Notes: generated by a model not told the origin, from the sequence alone. A stretch of DNA of 64,000 nt from Labrenzia sp. OB1 (GCF_001624695.1 NZ_JSEP01000005.1:1-64000), one strand, 5' to 3'; counted from the first letter of the stretch, positions 24,873-34,887 are shown. Numbers and translations: made by a program.

Positions 24873-25298
24873 TCAGGCAGGTGTCTTCAGGCCGCCCATT
24901 TCGCAGACGATCTTCCATTCCTCTTCGGTGACCGGCTGGACCGACAGGCGCATGGAGGTGACCAGGGCCATCTTGGCAAGGCGCGGTTCCGCCTTGACGT
25001 CGGCCAGCGTCACCGGCTTGGGCACGTCGCGGACAGCCTTGAAGTCCACGCATTCCCAGCGCGGGTCGTCGATGGTGGTATCGGGATGGATCTCGCTGCA
25101 GACCTTCACAATGCCAACCACTTCCTTGCCGATATTGGAATGGTAAAAGAACGCCTGGTCGCCGATCTCCATGGCGCGCATGTTGTTGCGTGCCTGGTAG
25201 TTGCGGATCCCGTCCCATTGTTCGCCGGCGTCGCCTTTGGCTTTCTGCTGTTCCCAGGACCATTTGTCCGGTTCTGATTTGATCAGCCAGTACTGCAC
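24873..25298 (-). CDS. EVE-domain protein (YTH-like fold)
   Basis: A 141-aa EVE protein (thymocyte nuclear protein 1 homologue): QYWLIKSEPDKWSWEQQ, WDGIRNYQARNNMRAM, DQAFFYHSNIGKEVVGIVKV. EVE domains share the PUA/YTH fold and are thought to recognise modified bases. The start is GTG 25298, the first codon after the TAA of the YciI gene, so the two are translationally adjacent with no gap. Confidence 0.9.
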   Translation of the reverse strand: MQYWLIKSEPDKWSWEQQKAKGDAGEQWDGIRNYQARNNMRAMEIGDQAFFYHSNIGKEVVGIVKVCSEIHPDTTIDDPRWECVDFKAVRDVPKPVTLADVKAEPRLAKMALVTSMRLSVQPVTEEEWKIVCEMGGLKTPA

Positions 25299-25589
25299 TT
25301 ATTTCGTCTCCGGATTCTTGATCGCCCAGTTCCACGGACGGATTTCAACGCTTTCGAACAGACCGGCCGCCGCATAGGGATCTTCCTGGGAAATGGCGAG
25401 GATTTCATCGCGGTTGGCCGCTTCGATCACCACGAGCGAGCCGGTCATGTTGCCGTCGTCGTCCATGAAAGGACCTGCAGCCTTCAGACTGTCGCCCAGG
25501 CCCTTGAGGAATTCCAGATGCGCCGCGCGATTGTCCAGACGGGTTTGCAGGGCACCGTGCTTGTCGGTGCAGATCAGGGCATAGAGCAT
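25299..25589 (-). CDS. YciI-like protein
   Basis: A 96-aa YciI-family protein starting MLYALICTDKHGALQTRLDNRAAHLEFL with the conserved His and Asp (SQEDPYAAAGLFESVEIRPW). The ferredoxin-like fold is found alone or fused to other enzymes; activity is undefined. It lies between gpsA and the EVE gene on the same strand, a neighbourhood seen in many alphaproteobacteria. Confidence 0.88.
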   Translation of the reverse strand: MLYALICTDKHGALQTRLDNRAAHLEFLKGLGDSLKAAGPFMDDDGNMTGSLVVIEAANRDEILAISQEDPYAAAGLFESVEIRPWNWAIKNPETK

Positions 25590-25743
25590 GAAACGAGATC
25601 CTCAGATTGTCGAATTCCGCACGAACCTAGGGTGGTGAGGAAGCAAACTCAATGGGAGAAAATTTCTTCGCGGTTCCGTGCGATATGCAAATGCCGTTGC
25701 CTCAGCAAGCAGAATGGCGCGAGGGCTCCGGATCTCCCTGCGG

Positions 25744-26751
25744 TCAAATGCCCGCCGTCTCCGCCTTCAGTGGCCGGGCCATCAGGGTGTTGAGCGCGTC
25801 GTCTATGGTGAGGTCCTCGTCGATCATCTGGGCGACGGTTTCGCAGATCGGCACCTCGACATCGTATTTTTCCGCCAGCTTGACGGCGACGCGCGCCGAA
25901 TAGGCGCCCTCAGCAAGTTTTCCACCGGCCGAGATCAGGTCGGACGCCATGAAACCTTCACCGAGCCGCAGGCCGAAGGAGAAGTTGCGTGACTGGGTGG
26001 AGGAACAGGTCAGAACAAGATCGCCGAGGCCTGAAAGACCCGTCAGCGTTTCGCTCTGCGCACCCATGGCAGCGCCGAGGCGGGAGAGTTCGGCAAAGCC
26101 GCGCGCCGTCAGCGCCGCCTGCGCACTGGCGCCGAGCTTGCGGCCGGCAACGGCGCCGCAGGCAATCGCCAGAACGTTCTTCAACGCGCCGCCGATCTGC
26201 GTGCCGAGAATGTCAATCGAGGCGTAGGGCCGGAAACTCGGCGATTGCAATGCCTCGCACAGGCTGAGCGCGGTTTTCGTCGAGGTCGCGGCAATCGTGA
26301 CCGCCGTTGGCAGGCCGCGCGCCACATCGTCGGCAAAGCTTGGCCCCGAGAGAACGCCGGGCTCCACGCCGGGCAGTTCCTCGCTCATGACCTTCGACAG
26401 CAGCTTTCCGGAGGATTGTTCGATGCCCTTGGCGCATAGAACGACCGGCCCACGCGCCTTGCCGGTCTTTTTAAGGGCGGCCAGCATGGCGCGGGTGGTC
26501 TGCGCCGGGGTGACCAGCAGGAGGGCATCGGCATCCGCGGCCTCGGCCAGTGAATTTGTGGCGTTGAGGTCTTCATCGAAGGTGATGCCGGCCAGATAGG
26601 CGGCATTCTGGCGGCGGGCGCGAATATCGGAGACGATCGCCGGGTCGCGGGCCCACAGACGAACCTCCCGCCCGGCGCGGGCAGCCGTCAGGGCCAGAGC
26701 CGTTCCCCAGGCCCCGCCGCCAATGACGCCGACTGTCTTAATGGCGCCCAT
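25744..26751 (-). CDS. gpsA: Glycerol-3-phosphate dehydrogenase [NAD(P)+] GpsA
   Basis: A 335-aa soluble enzyme that makes sn-glycerol 3-phosphate from dihydroxyacetone phosphate for phospholipid synthesis. The nucleotide site is VGVIGGGAWGTALA; catalytic Lys lies in GGALKNVLAIACG; the C-terminal domain has GLSGLGDLVLTCSS and SRNFSFG. ATG 26751 (MGAIKTVG) is chosen. Its first 14 nt overlap the end of the upstream NUDIX gene, indicating translational coupling. Confidence 0.97.
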   Translation of the reverse strand: MGAIKTVGVIGGGAWGTALALTAARAGREVRLWARDPAIVSDIRARRQNAAYLAGITFDEDLNATNSLAEAADADALLLVTPAQTTRAMLAALKKTGKARGPVVLCAKGIEQSSGKLLSKVMSEELPGVEPGVLSGPSFADDVARGLPTAVTIAATSTKTALSLCEALQSPSFRPYASIDILGTQIGGALKNVLAIACGAVAGRKLGASAQAALTARGFAELSRLGAAMGAQSETLTGLSGLGDLVLTCSSTQSRNFSFGLRLGEGFMASDLISAGGKLAEGAYSARVAVKLAEKYDVEVPICETVAQMIDEDLTIDDALNTLMARPLKAETAGI

Positions 26752-27214
26752 CGTTCTGCCTTTCCATCCGCGACCGTAGTGTATCAAGCTGCGCTCCAAA
26801 TTCTTCAAAGAACATGATCCTGGGCGGCGCATCGTTGGCGAAAAGATCGACCCAGAACAGGCGGAACCGGATTGGCGGTCCGCCTGAACTCGGCGTCATT
26901 TCGTAGTGTTCCCATTCTGCAGCGGGTTTTTCACGAATGCGACCGTGAAAGTGCCGCCGCCGATGCAAGCCGGGGAGACATCCGGGCACATCTTTGATGA
27001 TGTGATCCTGGTCCGCGAACGATTCGAGCGCGATATCCAACGAAAGTCCTGTCTCCTCGAAAAACTCGCGTCTGGCAGCCTGGAGATAGCTTTCGCCCGG
27101 ATCCAGAGTGCCGCCGGGAACTTGGAGGTCCGGGTTGGGGTGATCCGGTTCGATAAACACCAGAAGTTCCGGTCCGCAGGTCAGATAGACATAGGCCTTG
27201 TGGTAGAGTTTCAC
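26738..27214 (-). CDS. NUDIX hydrolase (copy 1 of a tandem pair)
   Basis: A 158-aa NUDIX protein with an intact box: GGTLDPGESYLQAARREFFEETGL (residues about 34-57; pattern G-x5-E-x7-REU-x-EE-x-GU). It starts MKLYHKAYVYLTCGPELLVF and ends in an Asp/Arg-rich tail overlapping gpsA. It is clearly paralogous to the next gene upstream (WEHYEM, FRLFWVDLF and other shared blocks). Substrate unknown; nucleoside diphosphate derivatives are typical. Confidence 0.9.
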   Translation of the reverse strand: MKLYHKAYVYLTCGPELLVFIEPDHPNPDLQVPGGTLDPGESYLQAARREFFEETGLSLDIALESFADQDHIIKDVPGCLPGLHRRRHFHGRIREKPAAEWEHYEMTPSSGGPPIRFRLFWVDLFANDAPPRIMFFEEFGAQLDTLRSRMERQNDGRH

Positions 27215-27240
27215 GCTGAAATCCTTGAAGCCGGGTGTCC

Positions 27241-27744
27241 TCAGGGGGTTTTTGCGGGGCGGTGCAGGCGGGTGCGCAGGGCGTCCAGAGGTGCCCCGAA
27301 CGCGGCAAAGAAGTTTTCTTCGTCGAGCGCTTTCGTGCTGAAGAGATCGATCCAGGAGAACCGGCAGCGAATCGGATCGCCGCCGCCGCTCGGAAACATC
27401 TCGTAGTGCTCCCAGGTGTCCCGTGGTTTATCGGCCAGCCGTACGTGATAATTTCGCCGGATGTGACGGCCCTTCAACGGCCGGTCCGGTGGGGCACGGA
27501 ACTGGCCGACCGGAGCGATGGTTTCGAAGGGCAGATCCTGGCTGGAAAAGTGTTCGAAGGCCGCGTCGATGCTCAGCCCGGTCTCCTCGGCAAATTCGCG
27601 CATGGCGCCATGCAGGAAGCTTTCGCCCGGATCGATCGTGCCGCCGGGAACCTGAAGCCCGAGATAGGGATCATCCGGTTCGTCGAAAACCAGAAGATCC
27701 GTGCCGCACGTCAGGTAGACATAGGCCTTGTGGAAGAGCCGCAT
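27241..27744 (-). CDS. NUDIX hydrolase (copy 2 of a tandem pair)
   Basis: A 167-aa NUDIX protein starting MRLFHKAYVYLTCGTDLLVF with box GGTIDPGESFLHGAMREFAEETGL. It shares the N-terminus, the box, WEHYEM and a FSWIDLF block with the downstream copy 26 nt away, so the two arose by tandem duplication. Variable loops between strand blocks (residues 70-105) differ in length, suggesting different substrates. Confidence 0.9.
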   Translation of the reverse strand: MRLFHKAYVYLTCGTDLLVFDEPDDPYLGLQVPGGTIDPGESFLHGAMREFAEETGLSIDAAFEHFSSQDLPFETIAPVGQFRAPPDRPLKGRHIRRNYHVRLADKPRDTWEHYEMFPSGGGDPIRCRFSWIDLFSTKALDEENFFAAFGAPLDALRTRLHRPAKTP

Positions 27745-27846
27745 AGCGGAAAATGTCCTTGTTTGAAACCATGCGTTCCTAACAGGCTCGCGGTCCGCGC
27801 AAAAGGGCCAAGCTTCGATTGGAACGAATAAACCGGGCGTTGATCT

Positions 27847-28953
27847 TCAGACCTTGGCGCCCTTCTTGCCGGCTCCGAGCACACCGGCGCTTTGCGAATC
27901 GAGAGGCCAGCGCGGGCGCGGCGACAAGGCCATGTCGTCGACCGGGCCCTGTTGCAGCCGTTCGATGCCCGCCCAGGCGATCATGGCGGCATTATCCGTG
28001 CAGAGCGCCATCGGCGGGGCGACGAAACGGGCCCCTGCCGCATTGGCGGCATCAAGCAGGCTTTGCCGGATTTCCTGATTGGCGGCGACGCCTCCGGCAA
28101 CGACGATCACCGGCTCCGCGTCCGGATGCCGCTCATGGAAAAGGTCGAGGGCGGATCTTGTCCGCGCCGCCAGCACGTCGGAAACGGAGCGCTGGAATGC
28201 GGCGCACAGGTCGGCGACAGTCTGCTCGTCAACCGGCTCCAGCTTCTTGGCCTGTGTTCTGAGAGCTGTTTTCAGGCCTGCGAAGGACATGTCGAGACCC
28301 GGCCGGTCGAGCAGGGGGCGCGGCAGCCGGAACCGTGTCACGTCTCCCTTTGCCGCCATCTTTTCCACATGCGGTCCACCCGGATAAGGCAGGCCGAGCA
28401 GCTTGGCGGTCTTGTCGAAGGCTTCGCCGATGGCGTCGTCGATGGTCGTGCCGAGGCGTTCGTAGTCGCCGACGCCGCGCACCAGGAGGAACTGGCTGTG
28501 GCCACCGGAAACAAGCAGAAGCAGGAAGGGGAAGTCCAGATCGTCAGTCAGGCGTGCGGTCAGCGCATGGCCTTCCAGGTGATTTACGCCGACAATCGGC
28601 TTGCCGGCTGCCATGGCGATGGCCTTGGCCGTCATGAAACCGACGATGACGCCGCCGATCAGGCCGGGCCCGGCGGTGGCCGCGACAGCATCGATGTCCT
28701 CCCAGCCGCAGCCAGCCTCGTGCATGGCTTCGGCAACGATCCTGTCGAGGATGTCGATATGCGCGCGCGCGGCAATTTCGGGCACCACGCCGCCGAATTG
28801 CGTATGCTCGGCGATCTGCGAGCGGATGGTGTTTGACAGGATCTGCCGGTTCAGCGGGCCGCGAACAACCGCGGCCGCCGTTTCGTCGCAGCTCGTTTCG
28901 ATACCGAGGACCGTCAGATTGGTCGCATTGTCATTTGAATTGACTGAGGTCAT
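27847..28953 (-). CDS. tsaD: tRNA N6-threonylcarbamoyltransferase TsaD
   Basis: A 368-aa ASKHA-fold protein that transfers threonylcarbamoyl to A37 of ANN-decoding tRNAs with TsaB and TsaE. Motifs: [16 protein letters not shown], the metal site [17 protein letters not shown], and [10 protein letters not shown]. The C-terminus carries the usual alphaproteobacterial extension. It starts 96 nt from the divergent hemC, an arrangement frequently conserved in alphaproteobacteria. Confidence 0.97.
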   Translation of the reverse strand: MTSVNSNDNATNLTVLGIETSCDETAAAVVRGPLNRQILSNTIRSQIAEHTQFGGVVPEIAARAHIDILDRIVAEAMHEAGCGWEDIDAVAATAGPGLIGGVIVGFMTAKAIAMAAGKPIVGVNHLEGHALTARLTDDLDFPFLLLLVSGGHSQFLLVRGVGDYERLGTTIDDAIGEAFDKTAKLLGLPYPGGPHVEKMAAKGDVTRFRLPRPLLDRPGLDMSFAGLKTALRTQAKKLEPVDEQTVADLCAAFQRSVSDVLAARTRSALDLFHERHPDAEPVIVVAGGVAANQEIRQSLLDAANAAGARFVAPPMALCTDNAAMIAWAGIERLQQGPVDDMALSPRPRWPLDSQSAGVLGAGKKGAKV

Positions 28954-29049
28954 TGGTCTTGCGGTGCTGGCCTGTGCTAGGACATCTCAATGAAGCAAAT
29001 CAGTTTCCCGGCGCATTTCCTGCCGGGCGTAACATCCGGACGGTAAACC

Positions 29050-29976
29050 TTGCAATCAAATCCTTTGCGCATCGGCACGAGAGGCAGCGCGCTGGCGCTG
29101 GCGCAGGCTGCAGAAACCCGCGACAGGCTGATGAGCGCCCATCGTCTCGCCGAGGACGCTTTCGAGATCGTCGTCATCAAGACTTCCGGCGACCGGATCC
29201 AGGACCGACCCCTGTCGGAAGTAGGCGGCAAGGGGCTGTTCACCAAGGAGATCGAGGAAGCGCTGATGGACGGGCGGATCGATCTTGCTGTTCATTCCTC
29301 CAAGGACATGCCGACGGTTTTGCCGGCCGGTCTTGAGCTGACGGCTTTTCTGCCGCGCGAAGATGTGCGCGATGCCTTCCTGTCGCCCAAGGCGAAGACG
29401 CTGACGGATCTGCCGCAGGGCGCTGTTGTCGGATCCAGCTCCCTGCGCAGGCAGGCGATGATCAAGCGGCTGAGGCCGGACATTGAAGTCGTGATGTATC
29501 GCGGCAACTTGCAGACCCGGTTGCGCAAGCTGGCGGAGGGCGAGGTGGACGCGACGCTTCTGGCGGCCGCGGGATTGAGACGGCTTGGGCTGGAAGGCGA
29601 AATCACCAGTCTTCTGGAAGTCGACGATTTCCTGCCGGCAGTCGGGCAAGGGGCGATCTGCATCGAAAGCCGGACAGACGACGACGCCACGCGCACAATG
29701 CTCGCGGCTATTCACGATCTCGACACGCAGGTCCGGCTGGACGCGGAACGGTCCTTCCTTGCCGTTCTCGACGGCTCGTGCCGCACGCCCATCGGCGGAC
29801 TGGCGACCCTCCGGGACGGAATGCTGCATTTCAGGGGCATCGTATTGAGGCCGGACGGTTCGGAGGCGCATGTGACCTCCGGGAGCGGCGCGCCGGCACG
29901 TGCGGTAGAGATCGGTATTTCGGCCGGCGAGACCCTGAAAGCACTGATGGGCTCGGGATTTTTCCAGGATCACTGA
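29050..29976 (+). CDS. hemC: Porphobilinogen deaminase HemC
   Basis: A 308-aa enzyme that joins four porphobilinogens into hydroxymethylbilane. Motifs: [48 protein letters not shown], and the dipyrromethane-cofactor cysteine in [11 protein letters not shown]. The start appears to be TTG 29050 because an in-frame TAA lies at 29044 and no ATG occurs before the conserved N-terminus. hemD begins 2 nt after the stop. Confidence 0.96.
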   Translation: MQSNPLRIGTRGSALALAQAAETRDRLMSAHRLAEDAFEIVVIKTSGDRIQDRPLSEVGGKGLFTKEIEEALMDGRIDLAVHSSKDMPTVLPAGLELTAFLPREDVRDAFLSPKAKTLTDLPQGAVVGSSSLRRQAMIKRLRPDIEVVMYRGNLQTRLRKLAEGEVDATLLAAAGLRRLGLEGEITSLLEVDDFLPAVGQGAICIESRTDDDATRTMLAAIHDLDTQVRLDAERSFLAVLDGSCRTPIGGLATLRDGMLHFRGIVLRPDGSEAHVTSGSGAPARAVEIGISAGETLKALMGSGFFQDH

Positions 29977-29978
29977 CC

Positions 29979-30695
29979 ATGCGATTTCTGGTGACAAGGC
30001 CTCAGCCCGACTGCAAGCGAACAGCGGACAAGTTGCGGGCCGCCGGTCACCTGGCTGACGAAGCACCGGTTCTGGAATTTCAAATTTTGCCTCTTGAACC
30101 GCTCGACCTTTCCGGCGTATCCGCCGTTGCGGTTTCAAGCCGGCGTGCGGTGTCCGTTTTGCGCGAACACGCTCAAATCGGAGAACTCCTGGATCTTCCC
30201 GTGTTCACTGTGGGGGAGGCGACGGCCGAAGGCTGCAGACAGGCGGGATTTCAGGACGTGCGGTCCGCAGGCGGGGATTTCGCGGCGCTGGGTGCGCTCA
30301 TTCTCCGCGAGCGCGCAGGACTTGGTCCGGGTGCGGTCTTCTATCCAGCGGCAGAAGACCGGGCGGGAGATCTGGCGAGCTTCCTGAAGACAGCAAACCT
30401 GGCCTGCCGCACGCAGGTTGTCTACCGTATGGATCCCGCGGAGAAACTGCCTTCCGGAATTGTGACGGCGCTGAGCCGAGCAGCCTATGACGGTGTGCTT
30501 GTCTATTCGAGGCGAACGGCGGAGACGCTGCTGTCGTTGTTGAAATCCTCCGGGCTCGACGCAGTGGTGCCGGATTTGCATATCTACGCCATTTCGTCGC
30601 ATGCGGCGGAACCGTTTGCCGGGTTCAAGAGTGTACAAGTTGCGAATGCACCTTGCGAAACGGCGCTTCTGGATCTGGTATTAGCGGAGTGTTAA
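29979..30695 (+). CDS. hemD: Uroporphyrinogen-III synthase HemD
   Basis: A 238-aa protein starting MRFLVTRPQPDCKRTADKLRAAGH, the normal HemD opening, with SRRAV, VFTVGEATAEGCRQAGF and a closing ISSHAAEPF pattern. It cyclises hydroxymethylbilane to uroporphyrinogen III. Sequence conservation in this family is low, but position directly after hemC makes the call firm. ATG 29979 is 3 nt after the hemC stop. Confidence 0.92.
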   Translation: MRFLVTRPQPDCKRTADKLRAAGHLADEAPVLEFQILPLEPLDLSGVSAVAVSSRRAVSVLREHAQIGELLDLPVFTVGEATAEGCRQAGFQDVRSAGGDFAALGALILRERAGLGPGAVFYPAAEDRAGDLASFLKTANLACRTQVVYRMDPAEKLPSGIVTALSRAAYDGVLVYSRRTAETLLSLLKSSGLDAVVPDLHIYAISSHAAEPFAGFKSVQVANAPCETALLDLVLAEC

Positions 30696-30831
30696 CCAGA
30701 TCCGGGGGAGTCCTTCTATTGCGGCGCGGAAAAGTCTTGCGCACGGCGGTACCGCTTCGCAAAGAGGCGTGTATAGTGAAGGTCTTGGAGCTGACGGTTC
30801 CGGGGCCGGGGCAGGTTCGGGAGAAGTGCAG

Positions 30832-32796
30832 ATGACGACGGACAATAAATCTTCTGGCGGGACGTCCTCTTCAGGCGGAAGCGGATCGTCGGGCAAACCC
30901 GACCCAGCATCCACGTCCTCCACCTCCTCCAAGCGCCCGGTCACGATCGACCTTGCGGCCGAAAAAGTAAGTGCGAAACCTGCGTCCACGGCTTCGCCGG
31001 GCGGGACATCATCGACAGGCTCGACGAGTTCTACGCGGCCGGGAAGCACTCCTTCATCTGCCGGGACATCTTCGGGGGGCACATCCGTGCCGCCTTCGGG
31101 ATCATCCTCGGCCACCACGAAACCCGGCTCGACGGGAACAGGCTCTTCATTCAGCTCCACGGGAAGTTCATCCACCCGGACGACAACGGGTTCGACCGGC
31201 AGTCCGACAGGGAGTTCTACCGGGAGTTCCTACGGCAACAAACCTGCCTCCTCCACGTCGTCCACAACCACGGGCGCCTCTTCCACGGCGTCATCCGCGG
31301 GCACATCATCCGCGGGCACGGGGGCAACGTCCACCGGCACGAGCCGTCCGTCGGCTTCCAGCGCGGGCTCCCGTCCGCCCGGGTCGACGAGTTTTTCCAA
31401 TCCGCCTGCAGCGCAAGACCGCGGCGGTATCGGCGCTTTTGGGGTTATCGTCGCGGCGGTGATCGGGGGTGTTCTGGTTCTCGGTGGCGGATACGGCCTC
31501 TATCAGGCCGGGATCGTCAAACTGTCGCCGGAGCAAAACCAGCAAGTGACCAGCGCGCTATCTTCGGCGGAGCGCAAGATCGCCGACCTGGAGAGCAAAC
31601 TTGAGAATGTGACCTCGACCGTGAGCAGGCAGGATCCGGCGAACGCCGTCACTGCGCTGGAGGCGAAGGTTTCAGATCTTGAAACGAAACTGCAGGGCGC
31701 TGTGTCGGCGGCTCCGGCCGACGTCTCTCCCGCCATTGACGCATTGCAGAAAGAGGTGGCGGACCTGCGCAGCGGCGTTGCCTCGGCAACGGGTGGCTCC
31801 GGCGAAGCCGGTCCGGCCGATCTCGCGCCGCTGGAAACCCGGCTGACGGCGCTGGAAACGGCCGCGAAAGATCAGAGCCAGGTGGATCTGACACCCCTGG
31901 AAACGCGCCTTTCGAAGCTTGAAAGCGATACAAGCTCCACCTCTTCGGAAGCGGACAAACTGTCCGGATCGGTCTCCGGGGTGGAAACCGGACTGACGGA
32001 ACTGAAAGCCACGCTCAGCAAGCTCGAGACACAGCTGCAGAATACCGAAGCGACGGCAAAAGCGGCGCAAACGGCGGTATCCACTTCGGATGTTTCGCTG
32101 AAAACCCTTGCCGACAGCCAGGCCCGGGCGACGGAAACGCTCTCAAGTCTTGCCGCCGACATAAAATCCGTCGGCTCGGCCAACAGCTCCGCGCTGGAAG
32201 ACATCCGCGCCGAACTGGACACGCTTTCCAAGCGGGTGGCCAAGGTGGAAGCAACCATGGGCGACGCGACGGCGCGAGAAGTGGCCGCGCGGGCGCTCTC
32301 GGTCTCCGCGCTCCGGTCCGCCGTCGATTCCGGTCGTCCCTACGAAACCGAACTGACGGCGGTCAAGGCGGGCCTGCCCGCCGATATGGATCTGAAAGCG
32401 CTGGAAAAATATTCCGGGACCGGTGTTGAACCGGTTGCCGTCCTGATCGCTCAATTTCCGGCGGAGGCGCGCAAGATCTATCAAACCTTCGCCGAACCTG
32501 ACCGTTCGGCCGACATGCTGGACAGCCTGCTTGCCAGTGCAAAGTCTCTCGTCGCGGTGCGTGGGCCGGGCGATGCCGACGGGACCGGGCCGGAGGCCGC
32601 GCTGCGGCGGATGGAAAATGCTGTCGCCGGCGGAGACCTGAACGGGGCGCTGGCAGCCTACAAGACCCTGCCGGAGGCAGGGCAGGCAGCGGCGAGCGAT
32701 TGGGCCGCGCGGGCCGAGGCACGGGTCGAGGTAGATGAGCTGACCGACAAGGCCTCGCAGGAAGTGCTGAATGCCCTTGCGGCAAAAGACAGTTGA
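30832..32796 (+). CDS. Mitofilin/Mic60-type inner-membrane protein (COG4223)
   Basis: A 654-aa protein. Residues 1-195 are low-complexity and very rich in Ser, Thr and Gly; residues 200-224 form one transmembrane helix (GAFGVIVAAVIGGVLVLGGGYGLY); 235-500 give long coiled coil (repeated LETRLTALE, LETRLSKLE units); and 505-650 match a mitofilin-like C-terminal domain. Alphaproteobacterial Mic60 homologues lie between hemD and hemY as here and, from published work on the family, shape inner-membrane folds. ATG 30832 has GGGAGA upstream; GTG 30769 is less likely. Confidence 0.85.
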   Translation: MTTDNKSSGGTSSSGGSGSSGKPDPASTSSTSSKRPVTIDLAAEKVSAKPASTASPGGTSSTGSTSSTRPGSTPSSAGTSSGGTSVPPSGSSSATTKPGSTGTGSSFSSTGSSSTRTTTGSTGSPTGSSTGSSYGNKPASSTSSTTTGASSTASSAGTSSAGTGATSTGTSRPSASSAGSRPPGSTSFSNPPAAQDRGGIGAFGVIVAAVIGGVLVLGGGYGLYQAGIVKLSPEQNQQVTSALSSAERKIADLESKLENVTSTVSRQDPANAVTALEAKVSDLETKLQGAVSAAPADVSPAIDALQKEVADLRSGVASATGGSGEAGPADLAPLETRLTALETAAKDQSQVDLTPLETRLSKLESDTSSTSSEADKLSGSVSGVETGLTELKATLSKLETQLQNTEATAKAAQTAVSTSDVSLKTLADSQARATETLSSLAADIKSVGSANSSALEDIRAELDTLSKRVAKVEATMGDATAREVAARALSVSALRSAVDSGRPYETELTAVKAGLPADMDLKALEKYSGTGVEPVAVLIAQFPAEARKIYQTFAEPDRSADMLDSLLASAKSLVAVRGPGDADGTGPEAALRRMENAVAGGDLNGALAAYKTLPEAGQAAASDWAARAEARVEVDELTDKASQEVLNALAAKDS

Positions 32797-32923
32797 CCGG
32801 CGGCCGATATTGCGGCTGACGGGTTATGAAATTCCACCGTATCCTGCCCATGTTCGCCCGAACGCCGGATACTGTGGACGATTTTGGGCCGGCGATGGCC
32901 GGCAACCCTTGGGAGCGTACTGA

Positions 32924-34846
32924 ATGATCCGCGTCCTTCTTTTTTTCGCGATACTGTTCGCCCTTGCAGTGGGCTTTGCCTGGCTGTCGGATGTGCCCGG
33001 CATGATCTCGATCAGCTGGAACGGTTATGTCTGGGAACAGCCGCCGGCGGTCGTCGCCGTTGTCGCCGGTGTGCTTCTGGCGATCTTCCTCGCGGTCGTC
33101 TGGGTCATTCGCGTGATTTTGAAATCACCGCATATCGCCAGCCGGTTTTTTCAGCGCCGGCGCAAGGACAAGGGGTATCAGGCCCTGTCGCAGGGGCTGA
33201 TCGCGCTGGGGACAGGCAATTCCAAACAGGCGCGCCGTCATGCGGTGGATGCGGACCGGCTGCTGAGCGACGAGCCGGCAGCGAAACTTCTGCTGGCGCA
33301 GACGGCGCAACTTGCCGGCAAGGATGACGAGGCGCGCGGCCGTTTCGAGGCGATGCTTGAGGATCCGCGGACAAAGGCTCTTGGGCTGCACGGGCTTTTC
33401 GTGGAAGCCGAACGTCACCGGGAGCCTGTTGCCGCCCGGCACTATGCCGAGGAAGCCGCGAAAACCTCACCCGGCCTGGAGTGGGCCGGCAAGGCGGTGC
33501 TCGGCTACCAGGCCGTGGCCCATCATTGGGACGAGGCACTCAAGACACTTGAGCGCAATTACGCCGCCAAGATGATGGACAAGAAAACCTATCGCCGTCA
33601 GCGTGCCGTCATCCTGACCGCGCTTGCGCAAAAGCTTGAGGACGGTGAGCCGGAACGGGCCTATTCGCTCGCCAAGGAAGCGCACGGCATGGCGCTGGAT
33701 CTCGTGCCTGCGGCCGTGCTGACCTCGCGCCTGGCCACGCGCCGCGGCGATATCCGCAAGGCGTCGAAGGTGCTGGAAACGACCTGGCGGCTTTTCCCGC
33801 ATCCCGAACTTGCGGAAACCTATGCCCATGTGCGCACGGGGGACTCTGCCGTCGACCGGCTGAAACGGGTCAAATCCCTGTCTGCTCAACGCGCCAACAC
33901 GGGGGAAGGCGCTCTTGCGGTCGCACAGGCGGCTCTGGAGGCGCGGGAATTCGACGAAGCCCGGGCACAGTTGAAAAAGGTTCTGCAGTCCGAGCCGTCC
34001 CGCAAGGCGTTCCTGCTGATGGCGGAAGTGGAAGAAGCCGAACATGGCGACAGGGGCCGGATGCGCGACTGGCTCGCGCGCGCCATCAAGGCGCCGCTCG
34101 ACAAGGTGTGGATGGCCGATGGGGTCGTTTCCGCCGATTGGCAGGCGGTCTCCCCGGTCACCGGCAAGCTGGACGCCTTCAACTGGGTGACACCCGGCGG
34201 CCTGTCCGATGAAGAGAGCGTCCTTCTGGAAGACAGTGTGTTCGAGGCGCCGGCACTTCCGGCTGCCGCTGTGGCGGCAGCTTCCTCTTCCCTCGGGTCG
34301 TCCGAGGCAAAGGCCGATAAACCCGGGGACGACCTGGAAACTGTCGATCTGACGCCCGAGCCGGTCTCGCCGAAGCCAGTTGCTCCGAAGCCGGCCTCAA
34401 AGGAACCGGAAGCGCAGACGAAGACCGAAGCTTCGCCGGAAACGGTTGAGCCGGACAAGGAGAGCGTGAAGGGCCATGAGGGGACAACGGATGACGTCGG
34501 TCTTACCCCGCCGCTGAACGACTTGCCGGAAACGCCGAAGGCCGCGGAGAAGACGGCTGAACCCGAAAAATCCGCACCAGTCAAACCGTCCGAACCAATC
34601 AAGGCGGACAACGCACCGAAGCTGGACGGGCCCCCGAAGGAGGCTTCGGCCACGGAAAAGCCGGCGGTGACATCCAGCGCGGGCGAGCCAGGCAAAAGCA
34701 AGCCGGTGGATAAAAATCCGATACCCGGCAAGGAAGAACTGAACGGTCCGATCGAATTCGCCCTGACCCGCATGCCCGACGATCCGGGGCCGGACGACGA
34801 CGAAGACACCGCGGACAAGAAGCCGAGGCCCCGGTTCTTCAATTGA
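32924..34846 (+). CDS. hemY: HemY-type tetratricopeptide membrane protein
   Basis: A 640-aa protein. Two N-terminal transmembrane helices (2-20 and 42-66) flank the HemY signature (ISWNGYVWEQPP), followed by TPR-like repeats (about 90-430) with KGYQALSQGLIALGTG. Residues 450-640 form a long acidic, Pro/Lys/Glu-rich, probably disordered tail ending PRPRFFN. HemY is a conserved partner of heme synthesis genes whose molecular role is unsettled; it is unrelated to protoporphyrinogen oxidase HemY. It closes the hemC-hemD-Mic60-hemY unit after a 127-nt gap. Confidence 0.88.
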   Translation: MIRVLLFFAILFALAVGFAWLSDVPGMISISWNGYVWEQPPAVVAVVAGVLLAIFLAVVWVIRVILKSPHIASRFFQRRRKDKGYQALSQGLIALGTGNSKQARRHAVDADRLLSDEPAAKLLLAQTAQLAGKDDEARGRFEAMLEDPRTKALGLHGLFVEAERHREPVAARHYAEEAAKTSPGLEWAGKAVLGYQAVAHHWDEALKTLERNYAAKMMDKKTYRRQRAVILTALAQKLEDGEPERAYSLAKEAHGMALDLVPAAVLTSRLATRRGDIRKASKVLETTWRLFPHPELAETYAHVRTGDSAVDRLKRVKSLSAQRANTGEGALAVAQAALEAREFDEARAQLKKVLQSEPSRKAFLLMAEVEEAEHGDRGRMRDWLARAIKAPLDKVWMADGVVSADWQAVSPVTGKLDAFNWVTPGGLSDEESVLLEDSVFEAPALPAAAVAAASSSLGSSEAKADKPGDDLETVDLTPEPVSPKPVAPKPASKEPEAQTKTEASPETVEPDKESVKGHEGTTDDVGLTPPLNDLPETPKAAEKTAEPEKSAPVKPSEPIKADNAPKLDGPPKEASATEKPAVTSSAGEPGKSKPVDKNPIPGKEELNGPIEFALTRMPDDPGPDDDEDTADKKPRPRFFN

Positions 34847-34887
34847 GTTTCCGGTGACTGCGGGTCTTGCTCTGGGCCAACCGGCCG

